Of a stretch of 64,000 nt of DNA, positions 8,652 to 16,764 are shown in pieces (within the stretch, counting starts at the first letter, position 1; every line of letters begins with the position of its first letter). The DNA is taken from positions 80,974-144,973 of the forward strand of contig NZ_JAHKPT010000036.1 of the NCBI RefSeq assembly GCF_018860635.1, given 5' to 3'. This DNA comes from Aliiglaciecola lipolytica. GTDB taxonomy: Bacteria > Pseudomonadota > Gammaproteobacteria > Enterobacterales > Alteromonadaceae. Made by a program: the position numbers and the translations under genes. The notes under the pieces were generated by a model. That model was given only the letters and a program-made list of their open reading frames with translations, was not told the DNA's origin and did no database searches.

Positions 8652-9896
8652 ATGAAATTTAAGGTTCTGTTAATAGAAGATAGTGAATCAAGTGTGCGCG
8701 TGCTCAAGCGTGTCATTGGCAAAGCTAACTTAGATGTAGTGTTAGCCAATACGTTAGCTCAAGCGAAAATCATTTTTGAAACTACATCACCAGAGCTTTA
8801 TTTGTGCGCGGTTGTTGGCTATTCCCTTCCCGACGCTCCTCATGGACAGGCAATTAATTTCACCATAGATGCCTTTATTCCTACCATTGTTATAACCAGT
8901 GGTGTTGAAGAGGATGTTCGCGAGAATATTTTGGCCAAACCTGTAGTTGATTATATCCCTAAGCAAAACGCACAAATGTTCGAATATCTGAGCCGGCTAT
9001 TAATCAGATTAGAAAAAAACAAACAGATTGGGGTGTTATTGGTAGATAAATCTAGGCGCGATCGCAATAAGCAATCTTCATTGATAGCCCGGCATAACTT
9101 CATCACTTACGAAGCCTCAAGCGCCGAACAAGCACTAACCCTGTTACAAAGACACCCACTTATAAAATTGATGTTAGTTGAAGAACAATTGGCCGATACG
9201 ACAGGGTTGGAATTAGTCTCAGAAGCCAGAAAACTTTACGATAAAGATCAATTAAGCATTATTGGTTTGTCAACGAACATGAGCGCTTCGTTATTAGCTC
9301 AATTCATAAAGAGTGGCGCGAATGATTTTTTACGAAAGCCTTATTGTCACGAAGAATTTTTTTGCAGAATCGTACAAAACGTCGAACATATCGAGCAGAT
9401 AGAAGCAATTAGACAAGCGGCCAACTCAGATTATTTAACCGGACTCCCCAATCGCCGACACTTCTTTAATAAAGTTAACAACACCATCCACCGTGGACAG
9501 GCACAAATGTCGTTAGCTTTAATCGACTTGGACAACTTCAAATTAATTAACGACTCTTTTGGCCATGACTTCGGAGATGTAGTGCTAAAAGAAGTTTCAA
9601 AGATAATTGTTCGCCACTTTTCATCTTTTCACTTCTCACGTTTCGGTGGCGAAGAGTTTTGTATTTTTATGGCGAATGTCGACCATGCTCATGCAGTTGA
9701 ACTGCTAAATACTTTTCGCGAAGAAGTAAGTAAAAAAATAATAAAGAGTAAAGGTATTAGCCACTCATGCACATTGAGCGTTGGAGTGACGAGCCGCGCT
9801 AGTAAAAAAATAGAGTCGATGTTAACCGTAGCTGACGAACACCTTTATAAAGCCAAGGCCCAAGGTCGCAACCGAGTGATTGGCGACCTTGACTAA
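8652..9896 (+). CDS. Double-receiver GGDEF protein (putative diguanylate cyclase)
   Basis: 414 aa from ATG 8652 (a TTG at 8646 is in frame). Order: receiver-like domain 1 (about 1-120), receiver-like domain 2 (about 127-245), GGDEF domain (about 258-412). The active-site loop is FGGEEF at 331-336, so c-di-GMP synthesis looks possible. Both receivers are degenerate at the phospho-acceptor: in the first the usual Asp position reads Gly (AVVGYSLPD), in the second Glu (LMLVEEQLADTTG). The switch Lys is kept in domain 2 (FLRKPY). No RxxD inhibitory site precedes GGEEF. It follows uvrD by 17 bases and is convergent with rarD. Confidence 0.85.
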   Translation: MKFKVLLIEDSESSVRVLKRVIGKANLDVVLANTLAQAKIIFETTSPELYLCAVVGYSLPDAPHGQAINFTIDAFIPTIVITSGVEEDVRENILAKPVVDYIPKQNAQMFEYLSRLLIRLEKNKQIGVLLVDKSRRDRNKQSSLIARHNFITYEASSAEQALTLLQRHPLIKLMLVEEQLADTTGLELVSEARKLYDKDQLSIIGLSTNMSASLLAQFIKSGANDFLRKPYCHEEFFCRIVQNVEHIEQIEAIRQAANSDYLTGLPNRRHFFNKVNNTIHRGQAQMSLALIDLDNFKLINDSFGHDFGDVVLKEVSKIIVRHFSSFHFSRFGGEEFCIFMANVDHAHAVELLNTFREEVSKKIIKSKGISHSCTLSVGVTSRASKKIESMLTVADEHLYKAKAQGRNRVIGDLD

Positions 9897-9911
9897 AAGC
9901 AGGGATAATTG

Positions 9912-10811
9912 TTACACCCCCATGCATTTCAAAGATTTACGATATGCCCGATAAGAATCAAAGCTAAAAATCACTAAAGCTAACCAAACAAATCCGAATG
10001 TGACTAAACGCGCCTCATGCAAGGGCTCGTCATACAAGTACACAGCCAAAATAAACATAATGCTAGGGCCGATATATTGGAAAAAGCCCAATGTAGAATA
10101 TCGTATACGGCGAGCAGCCGCGGTAAAACATAATAAGGGTGCGGTTGTAATAATTCCTGCCCCTATTAATAATGCGTTTAGATCTGCATCATTACTGAAT
10201 AGGTTACTCATTTGGGAAGCAAAAAACAGCCAATAGAAGATGGCAAATGGCAACATCATCATGGTTTCGATTAACAGTCCTGGCAAAGAATCTACTGCAA
10301 CTTGCTTTCTGAGCAATCCATAAACACCAAAACTAGATGCCAGTAGCAGGGCAATCCAAGGTAGTTCCCCATAGGAAAACAGTAAGATTAAAACGCCGAA
10401 AAGTGCAATCGCCACAGCAATTTTCTGCATTCTCCGTAATCGCTCCCCTAAAAACATGCGACCTAAGAAGACATTAAGCAAAGGGTTAACATAGTAACCT
10501 AGGCTAGCATCGAGTAGATGACCATTGTTGACAGCCCAAATAAACAACAGCCAATTCCCAGCTAACAGTAATCCCGATATCAATAAAATTTTAATTACTC
10601 GTGGATTTTTTAATGCAGCTTGAACTTTTGGTAGCTGCTTTAAGGCCAATACTAAAACCACTAATAGCAGAGCAGACCAAATCACTCTATGTACGAGGAT
10701 TTCTGCCGCAGGCATCACCATCAGCATTTTGAAATATAGCGGAGCAAAACCCCACATGGCATATGCAGCAACGGCGAAAATAACGCCTGCTTTCAACGAT
10801 TTATCAGACAT
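9912..10811 (-). CDS. rarD: RarD-type EamA transporter
   Basis: Inner-membrane protein of the drug/metabolite transporter superfamily with about ten hydrophobic segments in 299 aa. The N-terminus (GVIFAVAAYAMWGFAPLYFK) and the central GYYVNPLLNVFLG and FFQYIGPSIMFILAVYLY segments are characteristic of RarD, named from a chloramphenicol-sensitivity phenotype in other bacteria; its true substrate is unclear. It is monocistronic. The 287 bp between it and the next minus-strand gene shows no recognisable element. Confidence 0.88.
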   Translation of the reverse strand: MSDKSLKAGVIFAVAAYAMWGFAPLYFKMLMVMPAAEILVHRVIWSALLLVVLVLALKQLPKVQAALKNPRVIKILLISGLLLAGNWLLFIWAVNNGHLLDASLGYYVNPLLNVFLGRMFLGERLRRMQKIAVAIALFGVLILLFSYGELPWIALLLASSFGVYGLLRKQVAVDSLPGLLIETMMMLPFAIFYWLFFASQMSNLFSNDADLNALLIGAGIITTAPLLCFTAAARRIRYSTLGFFQYIGPSIMFILAVYLYDEPLHEARLVTFGFVWLALVIFSFDSYRAYRKSLKCMGV

Positions 10812-11098
10812 GAATTTACAACAACCAGAAAAATGAACTCGAAGTTTCGAGCGAATAATAACAAAACGTCAACAACGATTTGATTACAAAGAATTGAATA
10901 TATGACGACAACCAACAATATGACACGATTTCACAATTAACATTAGGCCGCAATGCGCTTTAAAAGCCTCGGCGATATTAAATAAGCTTGCGGATATTTT
11001 ATTGATCAAACCTGCAAGCAAAGAATCATTAAGATCCTCCGCGTAGATTTAATACCGACGTTTTTCGAAATCAATTTGAATCGCGAAATTGATTGATT

Positions 11099-11554
11099 TC
11101 ATTCTACCGGTTGTTGTTCCATTCCGTACTTTTCTTTCATTAAGTAAGCGAAAGCGGTGCTAAAGGCCACTTCCTGAAACATTTTCAAACCTGTTTCTGA
11201 AAATAGCACGGGAATTGGATTACGTTTTAAAATTTCTTTGATAAACGTTGGCGCCAAAACTTCGACCTTTAATTCTTCAATTAATTGAATTGCCGCTTCC
11301 ATTTTAAAACCAGCCGCACTGCCTGCAAATTTGCCTTTGGTTGGACGTTCACGAATAACCACAGCGTCAATCTTGTAGTCTTCCATCAATTTTTTAAATG
11401 TAAACTGAAATTCCCGAACTTCTTCTGTAGAATCCTGTTTAGGATAAGTTAACTTGCGCGCACGGCAATCTGGAATATGAAACACTTCGTTTTCCAAAGA
11501 CAACAAACATAAATTGGCTTCACTACCTTTTAGTTCAACACCGCAAATTCTCAT
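11099..11554 (-). CDS. DUF3010 family protein
   Basis: 151 aa cytoplasmic protein beginning MRICGVELKGSEANLCL; the start at 11554 is chosen because AGGAGAAG lies a few bases upstream, although the frame opens at 11575. The fold hint is an RNase H/resolvase-like beta strand opening (GVELKG) followed by VVIRERPTKGKFAGSAAGFK, which matches my recollection of DUF3010, a small family found in marine gammaproteobacteria. No function is established. It is isolated and upstream of a repeat-bearing intergenic region. Confidence 0.7.
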   Translation of the reverse strand: MRICGVELKGSEANLCLLSLENEVFHIPDCRARKLTYPKQDSTEEVREFQFTFKKLMEDYKIDAVVIRERPTKGKFAGSAAGFKMEAAIQLIEELKVEVLAPTFIKEILKRNPIPVLFSETGLKMFQEVAFSTAFAYLMKEKYGMEQQPVE

Positions 11555-11686
11555 AACTTCTCCTAAACAATACACTTTTCACAATTATACCTCATGTTTC
11601 ACCAAGTTATTGCAACAAAATATCTTCCATATCGAATCTGTTTGCTGACATTCTCACCAATTTGTTCTATTTTGATTTCATAACAT

Positions 11687-11836
11687 GGACAGGCATCATT
11701 GAATACCAACTAATATTAACGTTTATCTTGGACAGGCATGTTCGTTTATTTTGGACAGGCACGTTTGAAGTTCATTTTAGACAGCCATGTTTGTGACATT
11801 TATTACTTTATCAGTCGCCAACAAAAGTGGCTGTCC
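11687..11836. repeat. Relic cluster of GGACAG(G/C)CA motifs
   Basis: Plus-strand motifs GGACAGGCA at 11687-11695, 11730-11738 and 11753-11761, a variant AGACAGCCA at 11779-11787, then the inverted TGGCTGTCC at 11828-11836. This is the same 9-mer as in the array at the left edge and the same inverted arrangement as around the RAYT gene, but with no transposase between. It fills most of the 316 bp gap 11555-11870 and lies directly upstream of the small secreted protein gene. Confidence 0.8.
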
Positions 11837-11870
11837 AATAACTCATATCGTTAAACCATAAGGAGCGAGT

Positions 11871-12248
11871 ATGTTTCGCCCAACTACAGTAGTAACACTT
11901 ATTCTAACCTTGTTTTCCTCGGTAACTTTTGCGGAGAACATTGAAGAAGCATCTATACGTTTGTGTGATCATATTAAAGTTTGTGTGACAGAACAGATAG
12001 GAACAACAGATGGTATCCCTCCAGAAATGCGAGTGATGATAGATGGTGTAGTGGATAATATGTGTAAAAGTATGATGGATACAAACGCGGTTAAGGGAAA
12101 CATGGATTTCGAAGATTCTGCCATTGCGTGTATAGACTCAATAACAGAATTAAGTTGCGCAGATATTGAAAGTGCAGGGCAAACCCCAGCCTGTTTAGCG
12201 TTCGAAAAGAAGCTGTCAGAACGCTATCCCAATCTAAAGAATAAATAA
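11871..12248 (+). CDS. Small secreted six-cysteine protein, unknown
   Basis: I do not recognise this 125 aa protein. It has a clear signal peptide (about 1-21, ending TFA-EN) and a mature part with six cysteines at 32, 38, 65, 87, 96 and 108, which could form three disulfides in the periplasm. The mature chain is predicted helical and acidic. AAGGAG lies before ATG 11871. It ends one base before the ABC1-kinase gene, so the two are probably co-transcribed. It starts 35 bp after a GGACAG-motif relic. Confidence 0.75.
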   Translation: MFRPTTVVTLILTLFSSVTFAENIEEASIRLCDHIKVCVTEQIGTTDGIPPEMRVMIDGVVDNMCKSMMDTNAVKGNMDFEDSAIACIDSITELSCADIESAGQTPACLAFEKKLSERYPNLKNK

Positions 12249-12249
12249 A

Positions 12250-13581
12250 ATGACAAAAAAACCACCTTTAGAGGAAGCAAAGATACCGAAAGGTAGAGTT
12301 TCTCGATTTGCAAAAATGGGAAGTTTAGCTTCCCGGATTGCAGGGAATATGATTTCAGAGGGCGTTTCTGAGCTTGCTAAAGGTAACCGGCCAAAAGTAA
12401 AAGATCTGCTGCTGACACCGTCAAATGTCAAACGGGTAGCAGATCAACTTGCTCAAATGCGTGGCGCGGCCATGAAAGTTGGACAGTTAATTTCGATGGA
12501 TGGCGGTGATGTGTTGCCCAAAGAATTATCTGATTTATTAGCTCGATTACGATCTGACGCTAAATCTATGCCTCGAGCAGAATTGATGACTGTCTTGGAA
12601 TCACATTGGGGAGGTGAATGGCAATCGCAATTTATCCAATTTCAGTTGAACCCCATTGCATCTGCTTCTATTGGCCAAGTTCACAAAGCAATTGACAGTA
12701 ATTTGCGACGATTAGCGATTAAGGTCCAGTATCCAGGAATTAAAGAGAGTATCAACAGCGATGTAGATAACGTCGCGAGTTTAATAAAATTATCAGGCCT
12801 TCTACCTAAGGGAATAAATATTGGACCACTTTTATCTGAAGCTAAAGCGCAATTGCACGAAGAAGCTAATTACATTTTAGAAGGTAAACGCTTAGAACAG
12901 TACGGTTCTTTATTAGGAACTGACGACAGGTTTGTAATTCCTCACTGGATGCCGGAATTAAGTAGCGAGACTGTGTTAGCCATGACTTTTTTAGATGGAG
13001 AACCAATTGAAAACCTCAGTGAAGCAAGTCAAACACTGCGAAACAAAGTCGTAAGCGACCTTTTTTCACTATTTTTCAGAGAGTTATTTGAGTTTCAACT
13101 TATTCAAACCGATCCGAATTTTGCAAATTTTTTGTATGATAACGACGCTGAAAAGATTGTATTGTTAGATTTTGGCGCAACGAGAGAATACAACAAGTCT
13201 ATGGCTCAGGCGTATCTCCAGTTAATGCAAGCTGGATATCGAAACGACAAAAATGGAGTCGCTGATAATGCGTTGGAATTAGGCTTAATGACCACTACCC
13301 TTTCAGAAAAAACACAAGTCGATATAACTGAAATGTGTTACTTATCCTGTGAGCCACTTTATTTAGAGGGGGGCTACGATTTTTCAACTAGCGATTTGTT
13401 AGATCGATTAAGGGTAATCGGCACCCAAATGAGTATAGACAAAAGCTATGTGCATACGCCCCCTGTAGATACTATTTTCTTGCACCGAAAGCTAGGTGGC
13501 TTATTTTTGTTAGCGATGAAACTCAAAGCTAAGGTAGATTTACGTTCTATATTTGAACCTTATTTGGATTATCGAATTTAA
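12250..13581 (+). CDS. ABC1/AarF/UbiB-family atypical kinase-like protein
   Basis: 443 aa protein of the UbiB/ADCK family of atypical kinases, linked to isoprenoid-quinone lipids in characterised members. Visible signatures: the KxGQ motif as KVGQ at 76-79, the Ala-rich loop ASASIGQVHKA, LAIKVQYPG with the ATP-contacting Lys, QTDPNFANF near 286 and the metal-binding DFGATREY near 307. It is shorter than true UbiB and lacks its two C-terminal membrane helices, so it is a paralogue rather than the ubiquinone gene. It lies between the secreted Cys-rich protein (one base gap) and an MscS channel gene (30 bp). Confidence 0.85.
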   Translation: MTKKPPLEEAKIPKGRVSRFAKMGSLASRIAGNMISEGVSELAKGNRPKVKDLLLTPSNVKRVADQLAQMRGAAMKVGQLISMDGGDVLPKELSDLLARLRSDAKSMPRAELMTVLESHWGGEWQSQFIQFQLNPIASASIGQVHKAIDSNLRRLAIKVQYPGIKESINSDVDNVASLIKLSGLLPKGINIGPLLSEAKAQLHEEANYILEGKRLEQYGSLLGTDDRFVIPHWMPELSSETVLAMTFLDGEPIENLSEASQTLRNKVVSDLFSLFFRELFEFQLIQTDPNFANFLYDNDAEKIVLLDFGATREYNKSMAQAYLQLMQAGYRNDKNGVADNALELGLMTTTLSEKTQVDITEMCYLSCEPLYLEGGYDFSTSDLLDRLRVIGTQMSIDKSYVHTPPVDTIFLHRKLGGLFLLAMKLKAKVDLRSIFEPYLDYRI

Positions 13582-13611
13582 ACCTACTCTATTTTTACAC
13601 TGGAATAATTT

Positions 13612-14655
13612 ATGTTTTCAACAGATTCATTGTTAGAACTAACACTTTCTTTTATACCGCTATTGATAACCCTTTTAATTGTATTTGTGGTGCTTTGGAG
13701 TGCGCACAATATATTGATAGTTAAACAAGCTGATGCTGGAAATGAAAAACTGTTTTCGCGACAGTTAATAATGCTTGGATTGACCTTAGTGGCATTACTG
13801 GCGACAGTATTTGCATTACCAGTGAGCGAAAGTTCTCGCAATCAAATCATAGGTTTAATTGGTTTAGTCATCTCAGGGATTTTTGCGTTCTCTTCTAGTA
13901 CCATTTTTGCCAATTTATTAGCTGGAATAATGCTAAGAATTACGAAACCATTTCACACTGGTGATTTTGTTCAAGTAGGAAGCTTCTTTGGGCGAGTTGT
14001 GGAGCGTGGATTGTTAGATACAGAAATCCAGACAGAAGTTAGAGATTTAGTAGCTCTGCCCAATACGTTTATGATCACGAATCCCATCACAGTGACTCGT
14101 ACATCAGGCACAATTATCTCTACAAGTTTATCCCTTGGATATGATATTCATAATTCAACAATTGAAACCATGTTGTTACAAGCTGCTACCAATTGCCAAC
14201 TAACCGACCCTTTTGTGCATATTGTTGAGCTAGGGGACTTTTCGGTAACCTACAAAATCAGTGGTAAATTGGAAGAAGTTAAGAGTCTAATCAGCTCGAG
14301 AACTCGACTGAACCGGGAGGTTTTAAATATCCTTCACGAAAACGATATCGAAATCATGTCCCCTAGTTTCATGAACCAACGTAAAATTCCAGATGACGTC
14401 AAAATTATTCCACCTAAACAACGAGTTAACAATGAGAATAGTGAGTCGACTGTAGATCAGGTGATTTTTGACAAAGCTGAAGAGGCAGAACAAAAAGAAG
14501 TACTTTTAGAACAGTTAAAAACGCAATTAGTTGAGTTAAATGAGCGACTCAAACAAGCTGATGAAAATCAGAAAGAATCGTTTAAATTACAAATCGAAGA
14601 TTTAACGCAAAAAATAAAATCTTTCAATAAAGCCGAAGAAATTAAAGAAAGTTAA
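13612..14655 (+). CDS. MscS-family mechanosensitive channel with coiled-coil tail
   Basis: 347 aa. Three hydrophobic segments (about 8-35, 50-68, 75-110), the last being the pore-lining helix with IFANLLAGIMLRITKPFHTGDFVQVG, which leads into the MscS beta domain (about 115-165). The last about 70 residues (DKAEEAEQKEVLLEQLKTQL onward) form a Gln/Glu/Lys-rich coiled coil not present in minimal MscS. Such channels open on hypo-osmotic shock. Pairing with an ABC1 kinase-like gene suggests envelope-lipid or turgor stress, but this is inference. Confidence 0.85.
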   Translation: MFSTDSLLELTLSFIPLLITLLIVFVVLWSAHNILIVKQADAGNEKLFSRQLIMLGLTLVALLATVFALPVSESSRNQIIGLIGLVISGIFAFSSSTIFANLLAGIMLRITKPFHTGDFVQVGSFFGRVVERGLLDTEIQTEVRDLVALPNTFMITNPITVTRTSGTIISTSLSLGYDIHNSTIETMLLQAATNCQLTDPFVHIVELGDFSVTYKISGKLEEVKSLISSRTRLNREVLNILHENDIEIMSPSFMNQRKIPDDVKIIPPKQRVNNENSESTVDQVIFDKAEEAEQKEVLLEQLKTQLVELNERLKQADENQKESFKLQIEDLTQKIKSFNKAEEIKES

Positions 14656-14728
14656 TACCCAATCAGTTCTTACTATTCCGATTCAAAAAATGTGATAAAA
14701 AGCAGAATTCCATAAAGGACTCCATAAA

Positions 14729-14863
14729 GGACAGTCACCTGAATCCTAATTCGTCTATCCAGGACAGGCACTAGTTATAATCAACTTAAGTGATCAAACC
14801 TCGACTGAGACAGTCATAAAAACTCGACCTAAACTGGACTGGTGTTTAGCGCCCTAAGCGCTA
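14729..14863. repeat. Left flank of RAYT: GGACAG motifs and a hairpin
   Basis: Plus-strand motifs GGACAGTCA (14729-14737), GGACAGGCA (14762-14770) and GAGACAGTCA (14807-14816), followed by a hairpin TAGCGC + CCTAA + GCGCTA at 14847-14863, about 35 bp before the transposase ATG. The motifs point toward the gene; on the other side they are inverted. This looks like one end of the transposase-bearing unit. Confidence 0.75.
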
Positions 14864-14898
14864 TGCTTGTGCACAATATTTAGTGTTCGGAGTTTTAT

Positions 14899-15867
14899 AT
14901 GCCGCTGCCCAGGAAGCATCAAATCAGTCTTGAAGATACCCCCTATTATCATTGTATGTCGCGGTGTGTTCGTCGTGCTTTTTTGTGTGGTCATGACAAG
15001 TATTCTGGCAAAAATTACGAACACCGCAGACAATGGGTAGAAGATAGATTGCTCCTGCTTGCTTCTGTATTTTGCCTTGATGTGTGCGCTTACGCGGTCA
15101 TGAGTAACCATGTTCACGTGGTCTTGCATATAAATAAAATTGAAGCCTTAAAATTATCAGATTTCGAGGTCTTTAAACGTTGGCAAAAAATACACAAGCC
15201 AACGGATCTTGTTCAGCAATTCTATATGAAAAACAATTCTGCTGAACGTTCTAGCATTCAGCTAGAAACCATTGCTAACACCATATCCATCTATCGGAAA
15301 CGCTTGTACGATATTAGCTGGTTTATGCGTGAACTCAATGAGCCTATTGCTCGAAAAGCTAATCAAGAAGATGACTGTACAGGACATTTCTGGGAAGGGC
15401 GGTTTAAATCCCAAGCACTATTAGATGAAAAGGCTTTAGCAGCTTGTTTAGCTTATGTTGATTTGAACCCAATTCGGTCCCAAATAGCTTACAACCCCGA
15501 ATCTTCCGAGCACACAAGTATTAAGCGACGCATAGATGCACTTCGCCAAGGCTATCAACCAACGTCATTAATGGCTTTTGAGCATAGTCCAATTCAAAAT
15601 CAGCGAACCGAATTACCGTTTCGCTTAGATGATTACATACAACTTATTCGCTTTAGCGCTCAAGGGTTTGATTCGGCAAGTAGAAACGAAACTACACAGC
15701 CATCAATAATTCGAACTTTCGGGTGCAGTGAACAGCTTTGGATGAATCTTCTTCATAATTTTGAGAAATATTTTGGCGTGGCTGCTGGTGAGCCAAGGTC
15801 GATGGAAAGTTTTATGCTAAACACGGGGAGGGGCAGACTAAAAGGCAGCAGAAGGATAGCCCAATAG
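14899..15867 (+). CDS. REP-associated tyrosine transposase (RAYT, Y1_Tnp family)
   Basis: 322 aa single-domain HUH transposase. N-terminal PLPRKHQISLEDTPYYHC, the HUH signature in YAVMSNHVHVVLH (about 72-84), then the conserved GHFWEGRFKSQALLDE and CLAYVDLNPIRS blocks; the longer C-terminal half is typical of the non-IS200 RAYT branch. RAYTs are chromosomal, usually single-copy domesticated IS200/IS605 relatives that bind and cleave REP hairpins with a GTAG/GGAG foot. GGAG precedes ATG 14899. The gene is intact. Its flanks carry inverted GGACAG motifs rather than GTAG REPs, while GTAG REPs abound elsewhere in the window. Confidence 0.9.
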   Translation: MPLPRKHQISLEDTPYYHCMSRCVRRAFLCGHDKYSGKNYEHRRQWVEDRLLLLASVFCLDVCAYAVMSNHVHVVLHINKIEALKLSDFEVFKRWQKIHKPTDLVQQFYMKNNSAERSSIQLETIANTISIYRKRLYDISWFMRELNEPIARKANQEDDCTGHFWEGRFKSQALLDEKALAACLAYVDLNPIRSQIAYNPESSEHTSIKRRIDALRQGYQPTSLMAFEHSPIQNQRTELPFRLDDYIQLIRFSAQGFDSASRNETTQPSIIRTFGCSEQLWMNLLHNFEKYFGVAAGEPRSMESFMLNTGRGRLKGSRRIAQ

Positions 15868-15911
15868 CCTCACTCCATAAACCACCGATTATTCCAAATA
15901 CATCCACTTAC

Positions 15912-16210
15912 CTGCTGTCCTTTCTAATTTGGCTAAATCGACCAAGACAACATAAATACGGTATAAACAAAGAGTATCGGCTGTTCTTAGGTCAAAAACA
16001 CCCTTGAACATTTGCACTTACTGCTTAATCACAATATATTTTCACTAAAGACTGTCCTATTTGTGGTTTTATATATGACTGTCTCGAAAGCGAAGTATAT
16101 GTGCCTGTCCCAAATGCGATGTGCTAACCAACCATATAAGTGGCTGTCCCAAATGCGATGCTAACCAACCATATAAGTGGCTGTCCCAAATGCGATGTGA
16201 GTGCCTGTCT
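15912..16210. repeat. Right flank of RAYT: inverted CTGTCC motifs
   Basis: Minus-strand copies of the motif: CTGCTGTCC (15912-15920), GACTGTCC (16050-16057), TGACTGTCTC (16077-16086), TGCCTGTCC (16102-16110), TGGCTGTCC (16141-16149 and again near 16178) and TGCCTGTCTC near 16203. They are inverted relative to the left flank, so the RAYT is bracketed. The last copies run into the 3' end of the thioesterase gene. The region 15868-16160 holds nothing else. Confidence 0.8.
16124..16197. repeat. Exact 37 bp tandem duplication at thioesterase 3' end
   Basis: The 37 bp at 16124-16160 are identical to those at 16161-16197, both starting CTAACCAACC and ending AAATGCGATG, with TGGCTGTCCC in the middle. 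The right copy is the last 12 codons plus stop of the thioesterase gene read on the minus strand; the left copy lies just beyond the stop. Confidence 0.95.
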
Positions 16211-16661
16211 CATTATGTAGTTCCATTCTACACACGGCGACTTTCTTGCCCTTGCGAATCACCTTCGCCGTAGCGATAAACTCTTTTCCCTTGCCTGGCC
16301 GCAAATAATCAACCCGCATATCGATAGTGCCAACATTAGAAAACGAGCCCTGAAACTCATCCAAACTAATATCTCCAAAATCCTTAATAGAATACAAAAT
16401 GGCCATCACCCCGCCCACCGTATCCAAAATTGCTGCAGTAACCCCCCCATGCAAAATTTTGTGAATAGGGTTACCCATTAACTTGTCATCCCAAGGCAAC
16501 CTAACCTCAACCTCATCAGCGCTCAATTTATCGATTTTTAGTCCAAGTAGCTTATTAAATGGCATTTGCTCACTAAACATATGCATCACAAATTCACCTA
16601 ACGCCTCAGAACTCAAACGTACAGTTGTATCCATGTTATTTTGTGTCATATTAGATCCCAT
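16161..16661 (-). CDS. Hotdog-fold (PaaI-like) acyl-CoA thioesterase
   Basis: 166 aa hotdog thioesterase. The central helix region GNPIHKILHGGVTAAILDTVGG carries the HGG motif of the PaaI/YigI type, and the C-terminal strands run VDYLRPGKGKEFIATAKVIRKG and VCRMELHN. The last residues HIAFGTATYMVG are encoded by DNA that is also a copy of the GGACAGCCA-containing repeat (GGGACAGCC reads Gly-Thr-Ala), and this end is duplicated just past the stop. The C-terminus looks normal for the family, so the gene is probably functional. The substrate is unknown. Start could be ATG 16661 or the in-frame ATG 16649. Confidence 0.85.
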   Translation of the reverse strand: MGSNMTQNNMDTTVRLSSEALGEFVMHMFSEQMPFNKLLGLKIDKLSADEVEVRLPWDDKLMGNPIHKILHGGVTAAILDTVGGVMAILYSIKDFGDISLDEFQGSFSNVGTIDMRVDYLRPGKGKEFIATAKVIRKGKKVAVCRMELHNETGTHIAFGTATYMVG

Positions 16662-16764
16662 TAATATTTGGTGTTTATAGCGTATACCCCAAGGCGCTTT
16701 TTAAGTAAAATCATCATTACTAATTCCAATTCAACACCATTTTTGATTCGTACGAGGAAACTAC

